Shown here in pieces: positions 7,772-17,501 of a stretch of DNA of 64,000 nt. Numbering within the stretch: position 1 is the first letter of the stretch; the number at the start of each line of letters is the position of its first letter. The notes beneath the pieces were generated by a model. The model made no database searches. It saw only the letters and a list, made by a program, of their open reading frames with translations, and had not been told where the DNA came from. The stretch is from NCBI RefSeq assembly GCF_000717645.1, contig NZ_JNZZ01000019.1:62001-126000 (forward strand), read 5' to 3'. The position numbers and the translations under genes are program-made. The stretch is from Streptomyces californicus. Its GTDB lineage: Bacteria; Actinomycetota; Actinomycetes; Streptomycetales; Streptomycetaceae.

Positions 7772-9609
7772 TGCTCCACCCCGAACTCCTCCGCGCAGCG
7801 AACACGGCACGCCGCCCCCTCGGCCTCGCCGCCGCCCTGCTCGCGGCGGTCACCGCCACCCACCTCGCCCAAGCCGTACTCCTCGCCCTCGTGCTCGCCC
7901 GGATCGCCCAAGGGGCCACGGCTGACCTCGCCCCCCTGCTCGCGGCCGTCATCGCCGTCGTCCTGGCCCGCGCCCTCCTCGGCCGCGCCCAGCGGATGAC
8001 CGCCGTCACGGCCGGGGCCGCCGTACGAGTACGGCTCCGCGACACGCTGCTGCTGCGGCTCGGGGCGCTCGGCCCCACCGCCGTCACGGGGGCACGGGCC
8101 GGAGCCGTCCGGGCCGCCCTCGTGGACGGCGTCGAGGGCGTCGACGCGTACGTCTCCCGCTATCTGCCCCAGGCGCTCATCACCTGCCTGGTGCCGCCGG
8201 TGCTCCTGGTCGCCGTCGCCCTCGTCGCCCCGTACGCGGCACTCGCCCTCGGACTCGCCCTGCTGCTGGCCCTGTTGGGACCACGAGGGTGGGACCGGCT
8301 GCTCGCACGGCGCGGCAAGGACCACTGGGACTCCTACGAAGCGCTCGCCGCCGACTATCTGGAGGCCCTCCAGGGAATGCCGACCCTGCGGGCCGCCGGT
8401 GCGGTGGGGCGCGTTCGGGAGCGGCTGGAGCTGCGGTCGGCCGCTCTGCACCGGAGCACCGTCGCCAAACTGCGGGTCTCCCTCGTCGACACCGGTCTCA
8501 CCGACCTGGCGGTCCAGGGCGGTACGGTCGCCGCCGTCCTCGTGGCCTGCTCCTCGGCGGCCACCGGGGCCACCGCCGCCACCGGCACCTACCTCCTGCT
8601 CCTCCTCGCCTCCGAGTGCTTCCGGCCCGTCCGCGACCTCTCCCGCGAATGGCACGCCGGCTACCTCGGTGTCTCCGCCGCCGACGGGATCGCCGCCCTG
8701 CGCACCGCCGAACCCGCCGTGCCGGACCGGGGAACCGGGACGGCGCTCTGGGACGGTCCGCCCGAAGTCCGTTTCGAGAACGTGCGCTTCACCCACCCGG
8801 GGAGCGATCGGCCTGCCCTGGACGGTGTCGCCTTCACGGCCGCCCCCGGGCGCACCACCGCCGTCGTCGGCCCGTCCGGGGCCGGAAAGTCGACCCTCCT
8901 CAGCCTGCTGCTCCGGCAACGCGACCCGGACAGCGGGATCGTCACCGTCGCCGGGACCGACACCGCCGCCTACACCCTCGCCTCGCTGCGCCGGGGCATC
9001 GCCGTGGTCTCGCAGGAGACCTACCTCTTCCACGCCACCATCGCCGAGAACCTGCGCATCGCCCGCCCGGCCGCCACCGACGGGCAACTGCGCGCCGCCG
9101 CCCGCGACGCGGGGATCGACGACGAGATCAGCCGCCTTCCGGACGGCTACGCCACGCTCGTCGGTGAACGCGGCGCCACGCTCTCCGGCGGGCAGCGTCA
9201 ACGGATCGCTCTCGCGCGGGCGTTGCTCGCCGACGCCCCCGTCCTGGTCCTGGACGAGGCCACCAGCGCGGTCGACGAACGCGGCCAGGCGCGGATCGTC
9301 CGCGCGTTGTCGGCGGTCGGCCGGGACCGCACCCGCATCGTCGTCGCCCACCGGCTCGACGCCGTACGCCACGCCGACCACATCGTCGTCCTCGACGCCG
9401 GCCGGGTGGCCGCCGAGGGCGACCACGCCACGTTGCTCGCGGGCGGCGGCGTGTACGCAGCCCTCGTCGCGGCCGGACGCACCACCCGGGAAACGGACGA
9501 CCCGGGACCCACCCATGAAGCGGCCGGACCCACCACCCGGAAAGCGGACGATCCGGACCCCGCCCATGAAGCGACCGGACGCACCCCACAGGAAGAACGC
9601 GCCGCATGA
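7768..9609 (+). CDS. ABC transporter, TM-NBD half-molecule (CydD-like)
   Basis: 613-aa fused membrane and ATPase protein. Residues 15-330 hold about six transmembrane helices; Walker A GPSGAGKST, signature LSGGQRQR and Walker B VLVLDEATS follow in the C-terminal domain. It resembles CydD-type exporters and pairs with the next gene, which overlaps by four bases. Likely role: export of the modified peptide, giving producer immunity, or export of a thiol/cofactor. No C39 peptidase domain, so leader removal is done elsewhere. The last 45 residues are two 17-aa repeats plus a partial copy and are not part of the transporter fold. Confidence 0.88.
   Translation: MMLHPELLRAANTARRPLGLAAALLAAVTATHLAQAVLLALVLARIAQGATADLAPLLAAVIAVVLARALLGRAQRMTAVTAGAAVRVRLRDTLLLRLGALGPTAVTGARAGAVRAALVDGVEGVDAYVSRYLPQALITCLVPPVLLVAVALVAPYAALALGLALLLALLGPRGWDRLLARRGKDHWDSYEALAADYLEALQGMPTLRAAGAVGRVRERLELRSAALHRSTVAKLRVSLVDTGLTDLAVQGGTVAAVLVACSSAATGATAATGTYLLLLLASECFRPVRDLSREWHAGYLGVSAADGIAALRTAEPAVPDRGTGTALWDGPPEVRFENVRFTHPGSDRPALDGVAFTAAPGRTTAVVGPSGAGKSTLLSLLLRQRDPDSGIVTVAGTDTAAYTLASLRRGIAVVSQETYLFHATIAENLRIARPAATDGQLRAAARDAGIDDEISRLPDGYATLVGERGATLSGGQRQRIALARALLADAPVLVLDEATSAVDERGQARIVRALSAVGRDRTRIVVAHRLDAVRHADHIVVLDAGRVAAEGDHATLLAGGGVYAALVAAGRTTRETDDPGPTHEAAGPTTRKADDPDPAHEATGRTPQEERAA
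9481..9582 (+). repeat. Two 51-bp tandem repeats in the 3' end of the ABC gene
   Basis: 9481-9531 and 9532-9582 encode TTRETDDPGPTHEAAGP and TTRKADDPDPAHEATGR. The reading frame is kept, so the duplication lengthened the tail without disrupting the gene. Confidence 0.85.
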
Positions 9610-11489
9610 CCACCAGCCCCGCGCCCACCCCCGCCCCTTCCGACCCCGCTCACTCGCCCGCACCTGCCTCTCCCGCCGGCCCGCCCGCGCCTGCCTCCAC
9701 CCGGGCCCTCTCCGCCCCCGCCGGCACCCCGGACCACGACGTCCCGCCCGGAGCGCTCCGCTCGCTCCTCCCGGTCCTCGGCGCTCACCGCGCCACCGTG
9801 CTCCGCACCTGCCTGGCGGCCCTCGTCGACCAAGCGGCCCTGGTCGCCCTCGTCGCCCTCGCCGCGCACACGGTCGGCACCGCCGTCACCGAGCAGCGCC
9901 CGCCCGTCCCCGGAACCGTCGCCGTCCTCATCGGGCTCGTCCTGCTCCGGGCGCTGGCCACCTGGCGCGAGATGGACCTCTCGCACGACCTCGCCTACCG
10001 GGTGCTGGCCGAACTGCGCGTCCGGGTCTTCGACGGGCTGGCCCGCAGCGCCCCCGCCCGGATCGCGGGCCGGCGCAGCGGCGACCTGGCGGCCACCGCC
10101 CTCGGGGACGTCGAGGCGCTGGAGTTCTTCTACGCCCACGCCATCGCCCAACTCATCGCATCCGGAATCGTGTTCGCGGCGGCGGCCGCCGTGCTGGCCG
10201 CGCTCGGACCATGGCTCCTGCTCGCCGTCCTGCCCGCCGCGCTGCTCCTCGCCTGGTCGCCCCTGGCCGAAGCGCGCGGGCGGGCCGAGCGCGGGGCCCG
10301 GACCCGGGGCGCGCTCGCCGAGGTCTCGGCCGAGACCGTGGAGAGCGTCGACGGGCTGCGCGAGCTGCTGATGGCGGGGGCACTTGACCGCAGGCGGGCC
10401 CGGCTCCGCTCCGCCGGACGCCGGCTCGCCCGTGCCCAGCGGGCCGAACAGTCCTGGGAGACCGGGGCGGGCGCGGCCCGCGACCTCCTGGTCGTCGCCG
10501 CCGTCATCGGCGTCGTGGCCGCCGCCGCGCACGCCGCGTCCGCTGGACGGCTGGACGGGGCGTGGGCCCCGGCAGCCATGGCCCTCGCCCTGGGCGCGCT
10601 GGCCCCGGTCGCGGAGTCGGCGGCCTCGCTCGGCCGGGCGGGCGGACTGCGCGCCGCCGCCGCACGTGTCCGGGCCGCCGTGCACGCCCCGGCCCTCGCG
10701 CCCGCGCCCGCCGCCCCGCGCCCCCTGCCGCCGGGCCCGCTGGGCCTGCGCCTGCGCGGCGTACGGTTCGACTACGGGGGAGAGGCCGTGCTGGACGGCG
10801 TCGACCTGACCGTGCGGCCGGGCGAGACGGTGGCCCTCGTCGGTGCGTCCGGTGCGGGCAAGTCCACCTGCGCCCACCTCCTCGCGCGGTACTGGGACCC
10901 GGCAGACGGGGCCGTCGAACTGCTGCCCCCTGAACCGGGCCACCCCCTCGACCTGCGCGACCTCGCCGAGGACGATCTGCGTTCCGCCGTGTCCGTGGTG
11001 GGACAGGAGGCCCCGCTCTTCCACGGCACGCTCGCCGAGAACCTCCGGCTGGGTGCGCCCGACGCCACGGCCGGCGAACTGAGCGAGGTGGCCCGGATCT
11101 GCGGGGTCCGTGCCATCGCCGACGCCCTGCCCGACGGGCTCGACACTCCCGTCGGCGAGCGCGGCGCCACCCTGTCCGGCGGCCAGCGCGCCCGGGTGGC
11201 CCTGGCCCGGGGGCTGCTGGGCGGGCCGCGTGTCCTGGTCCTGGACGAGACGACGGCGCACCTGGACCACCGGGGCGACGCGGAACTGGCCGAAGCGCTC
11301 ACCGCCCACTCCGCCACCCGGGCGACCCTGCTGATCGCCCACCGCCCGGCCACCGTCCGCCGAGCCGACCGGATCGCCGTGCTGGAGGGCGGGAGGATCG
11401 TCGAGGAGGGCACCTGGGACGAGCTGATCGGAGCCGACGGCCCGCTGGCCCGACTCTTCACCCGGGAGGGGAGCACCGCCACCGCCTGA
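9606..11489 (+). CDS. ABC transporter, TM-NBD half-molecule (CydC-like)
   Basis: 627-aa partner of the preceding transporter, with ATG inside the ATGA overlap. A Pro/Ala-rich cytoplasmic tail of about 50 residues precedes the six-helix membrane domain (to about residue 365). The ATPase domain has Walker A GASGAGKST, signature LSGGQRAR and Walker B VLVLDETTA. Two different half-size genes in a row imply a heterodimeric exporter. It is the last gene of the RiPP operon; the next gene is convergent, 26 bases away. Confidence 0.88.
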   Translation: MTTSPAPTPAPSDPAHSPAPASPAGPPAPASTRALSAPAGTPDHDVPPGALRSLLPVLGAHRATVLRTCLAALVDQAALVALVALAAHTVGTAVTEQRPPVPGTVAVLIGLVLLRALATWREMDLSHDLAYRVLAELRVRVFDGLARSAPARIAGRRSGDLAATALGDVEALEFFYAHAIAQLIASGIVFAAAAAVLAALGPWLLLAVLPAALLLAWSPLAEARGRAERGARTRGALAEVSAETVESVDGLRELLMAGALDRRRARLRSAGRRLARAQRAEQSWETGAGAARDLLVVAAVIGVVAAAAHAASAGRLDGAWAPAAMALALGALAPVAESAASLGRAGGLRAAAARVRAAVHAPALAPAPAAPRPLPPGPLGLRLRGVRFDYGGEAVLDGVDLTVRPGETVALVGASGAGKSTCAHLLARYWDPADGAVELLPPEPGHPLDLRDLAEDDLRSAVSVVGQEAPLFHGTLAENLRLGAPDATAGELSEVARICGVRAIADALPDGLDTPVGERGATLSGGQRARVALARGLLGGPRVLVLDETTAHLDHRGDAELAEALTAHSATRATLLIAHRPATVRRADRIAVLEGGRIVEEGTWDELIGADGPLARLFTREGSTATA

Positions 11490-11515
11490 CGGCCCCGGCC
11501 GGGCGCCCGCCGTGC

Positions 11516-13981
11516 TCAGGGCAGCGGCTGCTCCGCCCAGATGATCTTCCCCTGGTCGGTGTACCGCGTCCCCCACCGGTGGGCGAGCTGAGCGACGAGG
11601 AACAGCCCGCGCCCGCCCTCGTCCGTCGTCCGCGCGTGGCGCAGCCGCGGTGAGGTGTTGCTGGCGTCGGACACCTCGCAGGTCAGCGCCGACTGGAACA
11701 GCAGCCGCAGCCGCACCGGCCCGGAGGCGTAACGGATCGCGTTGGTCACCAGTTCGCTGACGATCAGCTCCGTCGTCATCGACAGCTCCGCGATCCCCCA
11801 CACCTCCAGCTGGCGGGCGACCTTCGCCCGGACCTCCCCGACCGCGGCGGGGTCCACCGGGACGTCCCACGACACCAGGTGGTCGGGGCTGAGCACGTGC
11901 GTCCGGGCGAGGAGCAGCGCGATGTCGTCCGGCTGCGGTACGGGCAGCAGCTCCTTGACCACCGCCGGGCACAGGTCCTCCAGCGGCAGGCCGGTCCGGG
12001 AGACCGCCAGGGCCAGCCGGTCCATGCCGTTCTCGACGTCCTTGTCGGCGCCCCCGACCAGACCGTCCGTGTACAGGCCCAGCAGGCTCCCCTCGGCCAG
12101 CCGGATCTCCAGCGACTCGAAGGGCAGCCCGCCCAGCCCGAGCGGAGGCCCGGACGGCAGGTCCGGGAAGCTGACCGCCCCGTCCGGGGTGACGACGACC
12201 GGCGGCGGATGGCCGGCCCGCGCCATCGTGCAGCAGCCGCTCGCCGGATCGTAGACCGCGTACAGGCAGGTGGCGCCCACCACCGTCGTACCGCCCCGCT
12301 CCGCGGGACCCGTCACCGGCTCCTCCTCGCTGAGCCGCAGGACCAGATCGTCCAGGCGGGCCAGCAGCTCGTCCGGGGGGAGGTCCATGTCGGCCAGGGT
12401 CTGTACGGCGGTGCGCAGCCGGCCCATGGTCGCGGCCGCCCCGATGCCGTGTCCCACCACATCGCCGATGACCAGGCCGACCCGGGCCCCGGACAGCGGG
12501 ATCACGTCGAACCAGTCGCCGCCGACCCCGTCCTTCGCGTCGGCCGGAAGGTACGAGGACGCCACGTCCAGCGCCGTGCCGCCGCGCAGCGTGTGCGGCA
12601 GCAGGCTCTGCTGGAGCACCAGCGCCGCCGTGTGCTCCCGGGTGTAGCGGCGGGCGTTGTCGACGCAGACCGCCGCCCGCGCCACCAGTTCCCTGGCCGG
12701 CGCCACGTCGTCCTCGTCGAACGGCACCGGGTTCTGCGACCGCATGAAGGTGGTCAGCCCCAGGACGGTGTCCCGCGCCCGCATGGGTACGGAGATCAGC
12801 GAGTGCAGCCCGAACTCCCGCAGCCGGGCGGCCCGCTCCGGCTGCTCCACCGTCCACCCGTGGCTGTCCGGATCGAGGACCGGGAGCAGCACCGGGTCGC
12901 CGTCCAGCAGGAAGTGCGCGTCGTGCGGCGGCGGCACGAAGTCGACCGGCTCCCCGATCCGGACGACCGACTCCGGGCAGCCCTCCCGCACCGAGCGCAT
13001 GCCCGCCCGGCGCATGGCCGGCCGATCGCCCTCGGCGGGCGGGACCGCCCCGGGCCGGTCACCGCCGAACGGGACCTCCAGCAGATCGACGAAGACGTAG
13101 TCCGCGAACCGGGGCACCGCGAAATCGGCCAGCTCCTGCGCCGTGCGGTGGACGTCCAGGGTGGAGCCGATGCTGGCCCCGGCCTCGTTCACCAGGGCGA
13201 GCAGCCGGCGCGCGTTCCACCGGTCGGTGACGTCGAGGACCATGTATCCGATGCCGATCCGCCGGTCCCGGGCGTCCGTCAGTGGGAAGAACGAGCTGGC
13301 GTACGCCCGCCTGCGATGCGGATCGGCCCAGCTCCAGCCCAGGTACTCGTAGTCCGTGATCGCCCGGCCGGTCGCCAGGACCTGTCGCATCAGCCGTTCC
13401 AGCGGGTCCGCCAGCGTCCCGGGCAGCACCTCGCCGGGCCTGCGGCCCAGCCGCTGCTCCCGGGGCACGCCGCCGAACCGCTCCAGCGTGTCGTTGATCC
13501 AGAGGTAGCGCAGTTCGGGGTCGAGGACCGCCATCCCGACCGGTGACCGGCTCAGGAAGTCGTCCAGGACGGACCCGCTCATCGTCCAGTGCGGGGTGAG
13601 TTCCCGCCCGGACACCAGGAACGCCTCCCGGCCGTCGACGGTGAACGAGGCCGAGGCCCGTACGTCGATGTCCAGTGACCGGCCGTCCCGGGCGCGCAGG
13701 GGAAGCAGCCCGCTCCACCCCGCGCCCGCCCGGCAGTGGGCGGCCACGGCGGCGGTCCGGCGAGGATCCGGGGGCCCGGTCAGCAGGAACGCGGCGGACC
13801 GGCCGACCGCCTCGGACGCCGGATACCCGAGCAGGGCCTCGGCGCCGCGGGTCCAGCCGATGACCGTGCCGTCCCCGGCGACCACCGCCGCCGCGTCGTC
13901 GGCCCTCCACGCCGGGCCGCGACCGCCCCCGGAGGGCGATGGGCCGGACCCCGTCGAGGAGCCCTCATCGGCGGACGCCAT
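11516..13981 (-). CDS. SpoIIE-family phosphatase with PAS, GAF and HATPase domains
   Basis: 821-aa cytoplasmic signalling protein. In order: PAS about 25-130, second PAS about 140-265, GAF about 275-455, PP2C/SpoIIE phosphatase about 470-690 (GGDWFD, GDVVGHG, LYTDGL), and an RsbW-like histidine-kinase ATPase domain about 700-821 (SELVTNAIRYA, DEGGRGLFLV). Such proteins control anti-sigma-factor antagonists in response to ligands bound by PAS/GAF; having both kinase-like and phosphatase domains on one chain is common in Streptomyces. ATG at 13981 has GAGGTG 2 bases upstream. No partner anti-anti-sigma gene is adjacent. Confidence 0.92.
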   Translation of the reverse strand: MASADEGSSTGSGPSPSGGGRGPAWRADDAAAVVAGDGTVIGWTRGAEALLGYPASEAVGRSAAFLLTGPPDPRRTAAVAAHCRAGAGWSGLLPLRARDGRSLDIDVRASASFTVDGREAFLVSGRELTPHWTMSGSVLDDFLSRSPVGMAVLDPELRYLWINDTLERFGGVPREQRLGRRPGEVLPGTLADPLERLMRQVLATGRAITDYEYLGWSWADPHRRRAYASSFFPLTDARDRRIGIGYMVLDVTDRWNARRLLALVNEAGASIGSTLDVHRTAQELADFAVPRFADYVFVDLLEVPFGGDRPGAVPPAEGDRPAMRRAGMRSVREGCPESVVRIGEPVDFVPPPHDAHFLLDGDPVLLPVLDPDSHGWTVEQPERAARLREFGLHSLISVPMRARDTVLGLTTFMRSQNPVPFDEDDVAPARELVARAAVCVDNARRYTREHTAALVLQQSLLPHTLRGGTALDVASSYLPADAKDGVGGDWFDVIPLSGARVGLVIGDVVGHGIGAAATMGRLRTAVQTLADMDLPPDELLARLDDLVLRLSEEEPVTGPAERGGTTVVGATCLYAVYDPASGCCTMARAGHPPPVVVTPDGAVSFPDLPSGPPLGLGGLPFESLEIRLAEGSLLGLYTDGLVGGADKDVENGMDRLALAVSRTGLPLEDLCPAVVKELLPVPQPDDIALLLARTHVLSPDHLVSWDVPVDPAAVGEVRAKVARQLEVWGIAELSMTTELIVSELVTNAIRYASGPVRLRLLFQSALTCEVSDASNTSPRLRHARTTDEGGRGLFLVAQLAHRWGTRYTDQGKIIWAEQPLP

Positions 13982-14112
13982 TGCACCTCACCATCCTCGG
14001 TAGATCTCCATGGTCGCGCGTCGGCCCGGACCGCGCCCGGTGCGCCGGTCCCCGCGGCGCCGCCCTCGGTCCGGGGCCGCGACGGTGTGGGCCCCACCCC
14101 CACGGGCCCGGG

Positions 14113-15366
14113 TCAGTGGCGGAAGCAGATCTCGCGCTCCCGCAGCCACGGCCCCAGCCACTGTGCGAACGGCACGGAGACACACCACTTGCCGGACGGC
14201 CCCGCCCCGGTCCCGGGGGAGGGCGTATCCGTCGCGGACGGGGACGGAGCGGACGGGGACGGTGCTGCCGGGGACGGGACCGGCTCGGAGGGCGTGGGCG
14301 TCGGATCCGGCGTGTCGGTGGCCGTGGGCGTCGGGTCGGGGGAGGGGGCGTCCGGTGCGGCCAGCTCGGTCATCATCGACCGGAACACCTCGGAGGACCG
14401 CGGATTGCTCGTGCACTGCCAGACGCCGTGCGGGCAGTAGTCCGTGAGCGTCTGGTAGAGCGGCTCGTGCCGGTCGATCCACTCCAGCATCCGCCGCATG
14501 TACTCGGGGTTGTCGCCGTTGCGGAAGAGGCCCCACTCCGGGAACGAGATGGGCTTGCCGTGCTCCGCGGCGAAGTCGACGTGCTTCTGCAGGCCGTACG
14601 GGTCGTTGACCTGGTCGTCGAAGGTCTCGCCGGGCGGCTGGTCGTAGGAGTCCATCCCGACGATGTCGACCACGTCATCGCCCGGGTAGCACTCGGTCCA
14701 CGGCACCGCGTCCCGCCCCCGGCTCGGCGTGAAGTCGAAGCGGAACTCCTGGCCGGGAACCGCGCGCATCGCCGTGACGATGCGCTCCCAGTACGCCTTC
14801 CACGACGCGGGATCGGGGCCGCACCGGTGGGTGTAGGTCGTGCCGTTCATCTCCCAGCCGAGCACGATCACCGTGTCCGGGACGCCCAGCCCCACCAGAC
14901 GCTCGGCGAGCCGGGTGAAGTGGTCGTCGTACTCACCGGCCGCACCCGCCCGGAGCAGGGCGCGGACCTGGCCGTCGGGGACCCGCTCCTCGTTGCGCTC
15001 CAGCATCGGTACGTTCAGGACGAACATCCGGTCCGCGTCCGCCCGCTTCCACTCCGCCCAGGATTCCAGGAACGCGGGGGCGCCCTCGATGTTCACCCAC
15101 AGATCGCCCGGCAGGTAGGTGTGGCCCACGCGCAGCTCGGCCCCGCCGAGCCAGCGCGACAGTTCGGCCATGCGGCTGACCCCGTCCGGTCCGTAGTCCA
15201 GATACGCGCCGTGCGCCGTGTCGCCCGCCGCCCGCCGCGGCCCGGGGGCGGCGCCGTCGACGGCGTCCTGGCCGGGGGTCGGTCTGCCCGCGATGCCGCC
15301 GCCCGCCAGGAGGCTGAGGGCGAGCGCCGCGACACACGAAACGATGAGACGGCGCTTGGCCGGCAT
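14113..15366 (-). CDS. Secreted GH26-like glycoside hydrolase
   Basis: 417-aa exported protein: signal peptide residues 1-27, TIM-barrel hydrolase about 45-345, then an S/T/P/D-rich linker (about 350-390) and a short tail with two cysteines. The acid/base and nucleophile candidates are Glu172 in GWEMNG and Glu277 in FPEWGL, at the spacing expected for clan GH-A enzymes such as GH26 beta-mannanases. The tail after the linker is only about 25 residues, too small for a known carbohydrate-binding module. AGGAGG lies 5 bases upstream of the start. Substrate not determinable. Confidence 0.75.
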   Translation of the reverse strand: MPAKRRLIVSCVAALALSLLAGGGIAGRPTPGQDAVDGAAPGPRRAAGDTAHGAYLDYGPDGVSRMAELSRWLGGAELRVGHTYLPGDLWVNIEGAPAFLESWAEWKRADADRMFVLNVPMLERNEERVPDGQVRALLRAGAAGEYDDHFTRLAERLVGLGVPDTVIVLGWEMNGTTYTHRCGPDPASWKAYWERIVTAMRAVPGQEFRFDFTPSRGRDAVPWTECYPGDDVVDIVGMDSYDQPPGETFDDQVNDPYGLQKHVDFAAEHGKPISFPEWGLFRNGDNPEYMRRMLEWIDRHEPLYQTLTDYCPHGVWQCTSNPRSSEVFRSMMTELAAPDAPSPDPTPTATDTPDPTPTPSEPVPSPAAPSPSAPSPSATDTPSPGTGAGPSGKWCVSVPFAQWLGPWLREREICFRH

Positions 15367-15487
15367 TGCTCCTCCTGGCGGTGATGAATTCCGGCGGATT
15401 CGGCCGGTGAGGAAAGAGTTTCATCATGGTGCCCCGTCCGCGCGCGAAAGAGCCCATTTATCGTATGCGGCGTTGCGGGGCTGCCGT

Positions 15488-16777
15488 TCAGGTGAATGTG
15501 CCGCCGAACGTGAACGGCAGCGAACCGACGCGGTTGTCGAAATTCGAATCGACGAGCTCCAGGTCACCGGTGCTCCGGACGATCGGACGCCGCTCGGTCA
15601 GTTCCCGCAGCAGAGCCGTCATTTCGAGCCGGGCCAGATGTGCGCCCAAACAGTGGTGCGGACCCCCGCCTCCGTATCCCAGGTGAGGATTCGGCGACCG
15701 GGTGATGTCGAAGTGGTCCGGCCGGGTGAAAACGGCCTCGTCGCGATTGGCGGACGCGTAGACGAGGGCGACTTTCTCGCCCGGAAGGAAAGTCCGGCCG
15801 CCCAGGGTGTGCGTGGCGGTGACGGTCCTGCGGAACTGGATGATCGGCGTCGAATACCGCACGATCTCGTCGACCGCGCCCCCGGCGTACCGGTCGAAGT
15901 CGGATCGCAGCAGCTCCCGCTGTTCCGGATGCCTGTCGAGCAGGAACACCCCGTGCGCGAGGGCGTTGCGGGTGGTCTCGACCCCGGCCACCAGCAGCAG
16001 TGAGAAGAACGCCCCCAGCTGCCGCCCCGACAGCGCCTCGCCGTCGACGTCCGCGCACACGAGCGCCGAGACGAGGTCGTCCGCCGGACGGCGGCGGCGT
16101 TCCCGGGCGAGCCGCCCCATGACGTACTGCATCCGGGCGAGGGAGGCCAGCCCCCGCCCCGGGACCCGCAGCCGGGCCCTGCCCCGGCGCTCCACGCCGA
16201 CCTGCGCCGACGCGTGGTCGATCTGCTCCGCGATCCGCCTCCGGAGCGCCTGCGGGACGCCCATCAGGTCGCAGATCACCTCCAGCGGCAGCCGTACCGC
16301 CGCCGACGCCATGAAGTCCCGGGGCCGCTCGGCGATCAGCTCGTCCACCAGCCGTCCGGCGAGCCTGCCGACGTTCTCCTCGACGTCCGCCAGCAGCCGG
16401 GGAGTGAACCGGCGCGAGATGATCCGGCGCAGCGCCGCGTGCTCGGGCCCGTCCATGTTCACCATCGAGTGCCCGAACAGCGCCTTCGCCCAGCCGGCCG
16501 GCTCCGGGGTGGTCGCCCCCGGGGCGCTCGCGAAGACCTGCGGCGTACGGCTCGCGGCCCGTACGTCGGCGTGGCGCACCAGGGCGTAGAACGGCTTGCC
16601 GGAGGTACGGGCGGCGCCCGGCCGGGGAGTGAACAGAACCGGCGCGTCCGCCTCCCGCAGCAGCGCGAAGGCCCGCAGCCGCTCGGGGCGCGGCAGCCGC
16701 CAGAACGCCGGGTCGGCCAGATCGACGTCCGCCGCGCACGTCGTACGGCCTGAGGACAGCTGGTACGGGACGGTCAT
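15488..16777 (-). CDS. Cytochrome P450
   Basis: 429-aa haem monooxygenase. The oxygen-binding I-helix motif is AGVETTRN, the K-helix ExxR is EIVR, and the haem-ligand loop is YGGGGPHHCLG with Cys at about residue 376. ATG 16777 is chosen over an upstream ATG (16783) because GGAGG then lies 8 bases away. It is divergent from melC1 and has no ferredoxin gene nearby, so the redox partner must be elsewhere. The neighbouring tyrosinase makes an aromatic or melanin-related substrate conceivable, but this is only location. Confidence 0.9.
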   Translation of the reverse strand: MTVPYQLSSGRTTCAADVDLADPAFWRLPRPERLRAFALLREADAPVLFTPRPGAARTSGKPFYALVRHADVRAASRTPQVFASAPGATTPEPAGWAKALFGHSMVNMDGPEHAALRRIISRRFTPRLLADVEENVGRLAGRLVDELIAERPRDFMASAAVRLPLEVICDLMGVPQALRRRIAEQIDHASAQVGVERRGRARLRVPGRGLASLARMQYVMGRLARERRRRPADDLVSALVCADVDGEALSGRQLGAFFSLLLVAGVETTRNALAHGVFLLDRHPEQRELLRSDFDRYAGGAVDEIVRYSTPIIQFRRTVTATHTLGGRTFLPGEKVALVYASANRDEAVFTRPDHFDITRSPNPHLGYGGGGPHHCLGAHLARLEMTALLRELTERRPIVRSTGDLELVDSNFDNRVGSLPFTFGGTFT

Positions 16778-17008
16778 GCCCATCACCTCCACGGTTCGCC
16801 GCCCATGGTCCGGGCCCCGGGAGGCGATGGACCGCGCGACGCGGCCGGCCGCCGCGGCCGGCCCCGCACCCTCACACGTTTGCCGGAACGCGAGGCCCGC
16901 GCGTGCACCGTACGCCGCACGCACGAGAACTGTTTCACCACCGCCTCGTTGTCAACATCGCCACCAGAAGCACCTCGGACGAGTTAACGAGAGGCAGGCA
17001 GTCTTCCC

Positions 17009-17482
17009 ATGAGCCCCATCCCCGAGAAACCGGGCGGCGCCCGCACCCCCACCCGCAGGATCGTGCTGCGCGGCGCCTTCACGGCCGCCGTCGCCGCGGG
17101 CACCGCCACAGCGCTGCTCCCGCTGCTCGACCACGAGCGGCCCGCCGAGGCCCGCCCCGCACCCGGTCCTGGAAGGGCCGCATCCGGATCCCCGGCCGAA
17201 GAGTTCGCCGAGATGTACCGGGGGCGGGAGATCCGGGGTACGGCGACGACCGTCGTCCCCGCCGGAGCCACCGACGACGACCGCGTGACGGTCACCGTCG
17301 AACCGTTCACCGAGATCCGTATCGACGGCAGGCCGCTGCACGTCATGCGGCGGGCGGACGGCACCTATCTGAGCGACGTCCGGCACTACGAGTCGTACCC
17401 GACGCTCCTGGAGACGGCCCGCGCCGCCGTCGACGAGCTCGGCCACGCCCGGCTCGCACCCCCCGCCGCGCACCACATGTGA
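17009..17482 (+). CDS. melC1: Tyrosinase copper chaperone/cofactor MelC1
   Basis: 157-aa protein with a twin-arginine signal (TRRIVLRGAFTAAVAAGTATA) followed by the small MelC1 domain (about 65-140: EMYRGREIRGTA, IDGRPLHVMRRADGTYLS). In the family it binds apo-tyrosinase, delivers copper and carries the enzyme out through Tat. It precedes melC2 by 19 bases in the standard operon order. The annotated ATG lacks a good ribosome site close by (GAGAGG is about 14 bases upstream). Confidence 0.93.
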   Translation: MSPIPEKPGGARTPTRRIVLRGAFTAAVAAGTATALLPLLDHERPAEARPAPGPGRAASGSPAEEFAEMYRGREIRGTATTVVPAGATDDDRVTVTVEPFTEIRIDGRPLHVMRRADGTYLSDVRHYESYPTLLETARAAVDELGHARLAPPAAHHM

Positions 17483-17501
17483 ACCAGGAGGACCAGCACC
17501 G

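Noticed and set aside
9198..12857. 1219-aa open frame on the minus strand
   Set aside because: It lies antisense to the second ABC gene and in a wrong frame of the SpoIIE gene; composition is Gly/Arg/Ala-rich shadow coding typical of high-GC DNA.
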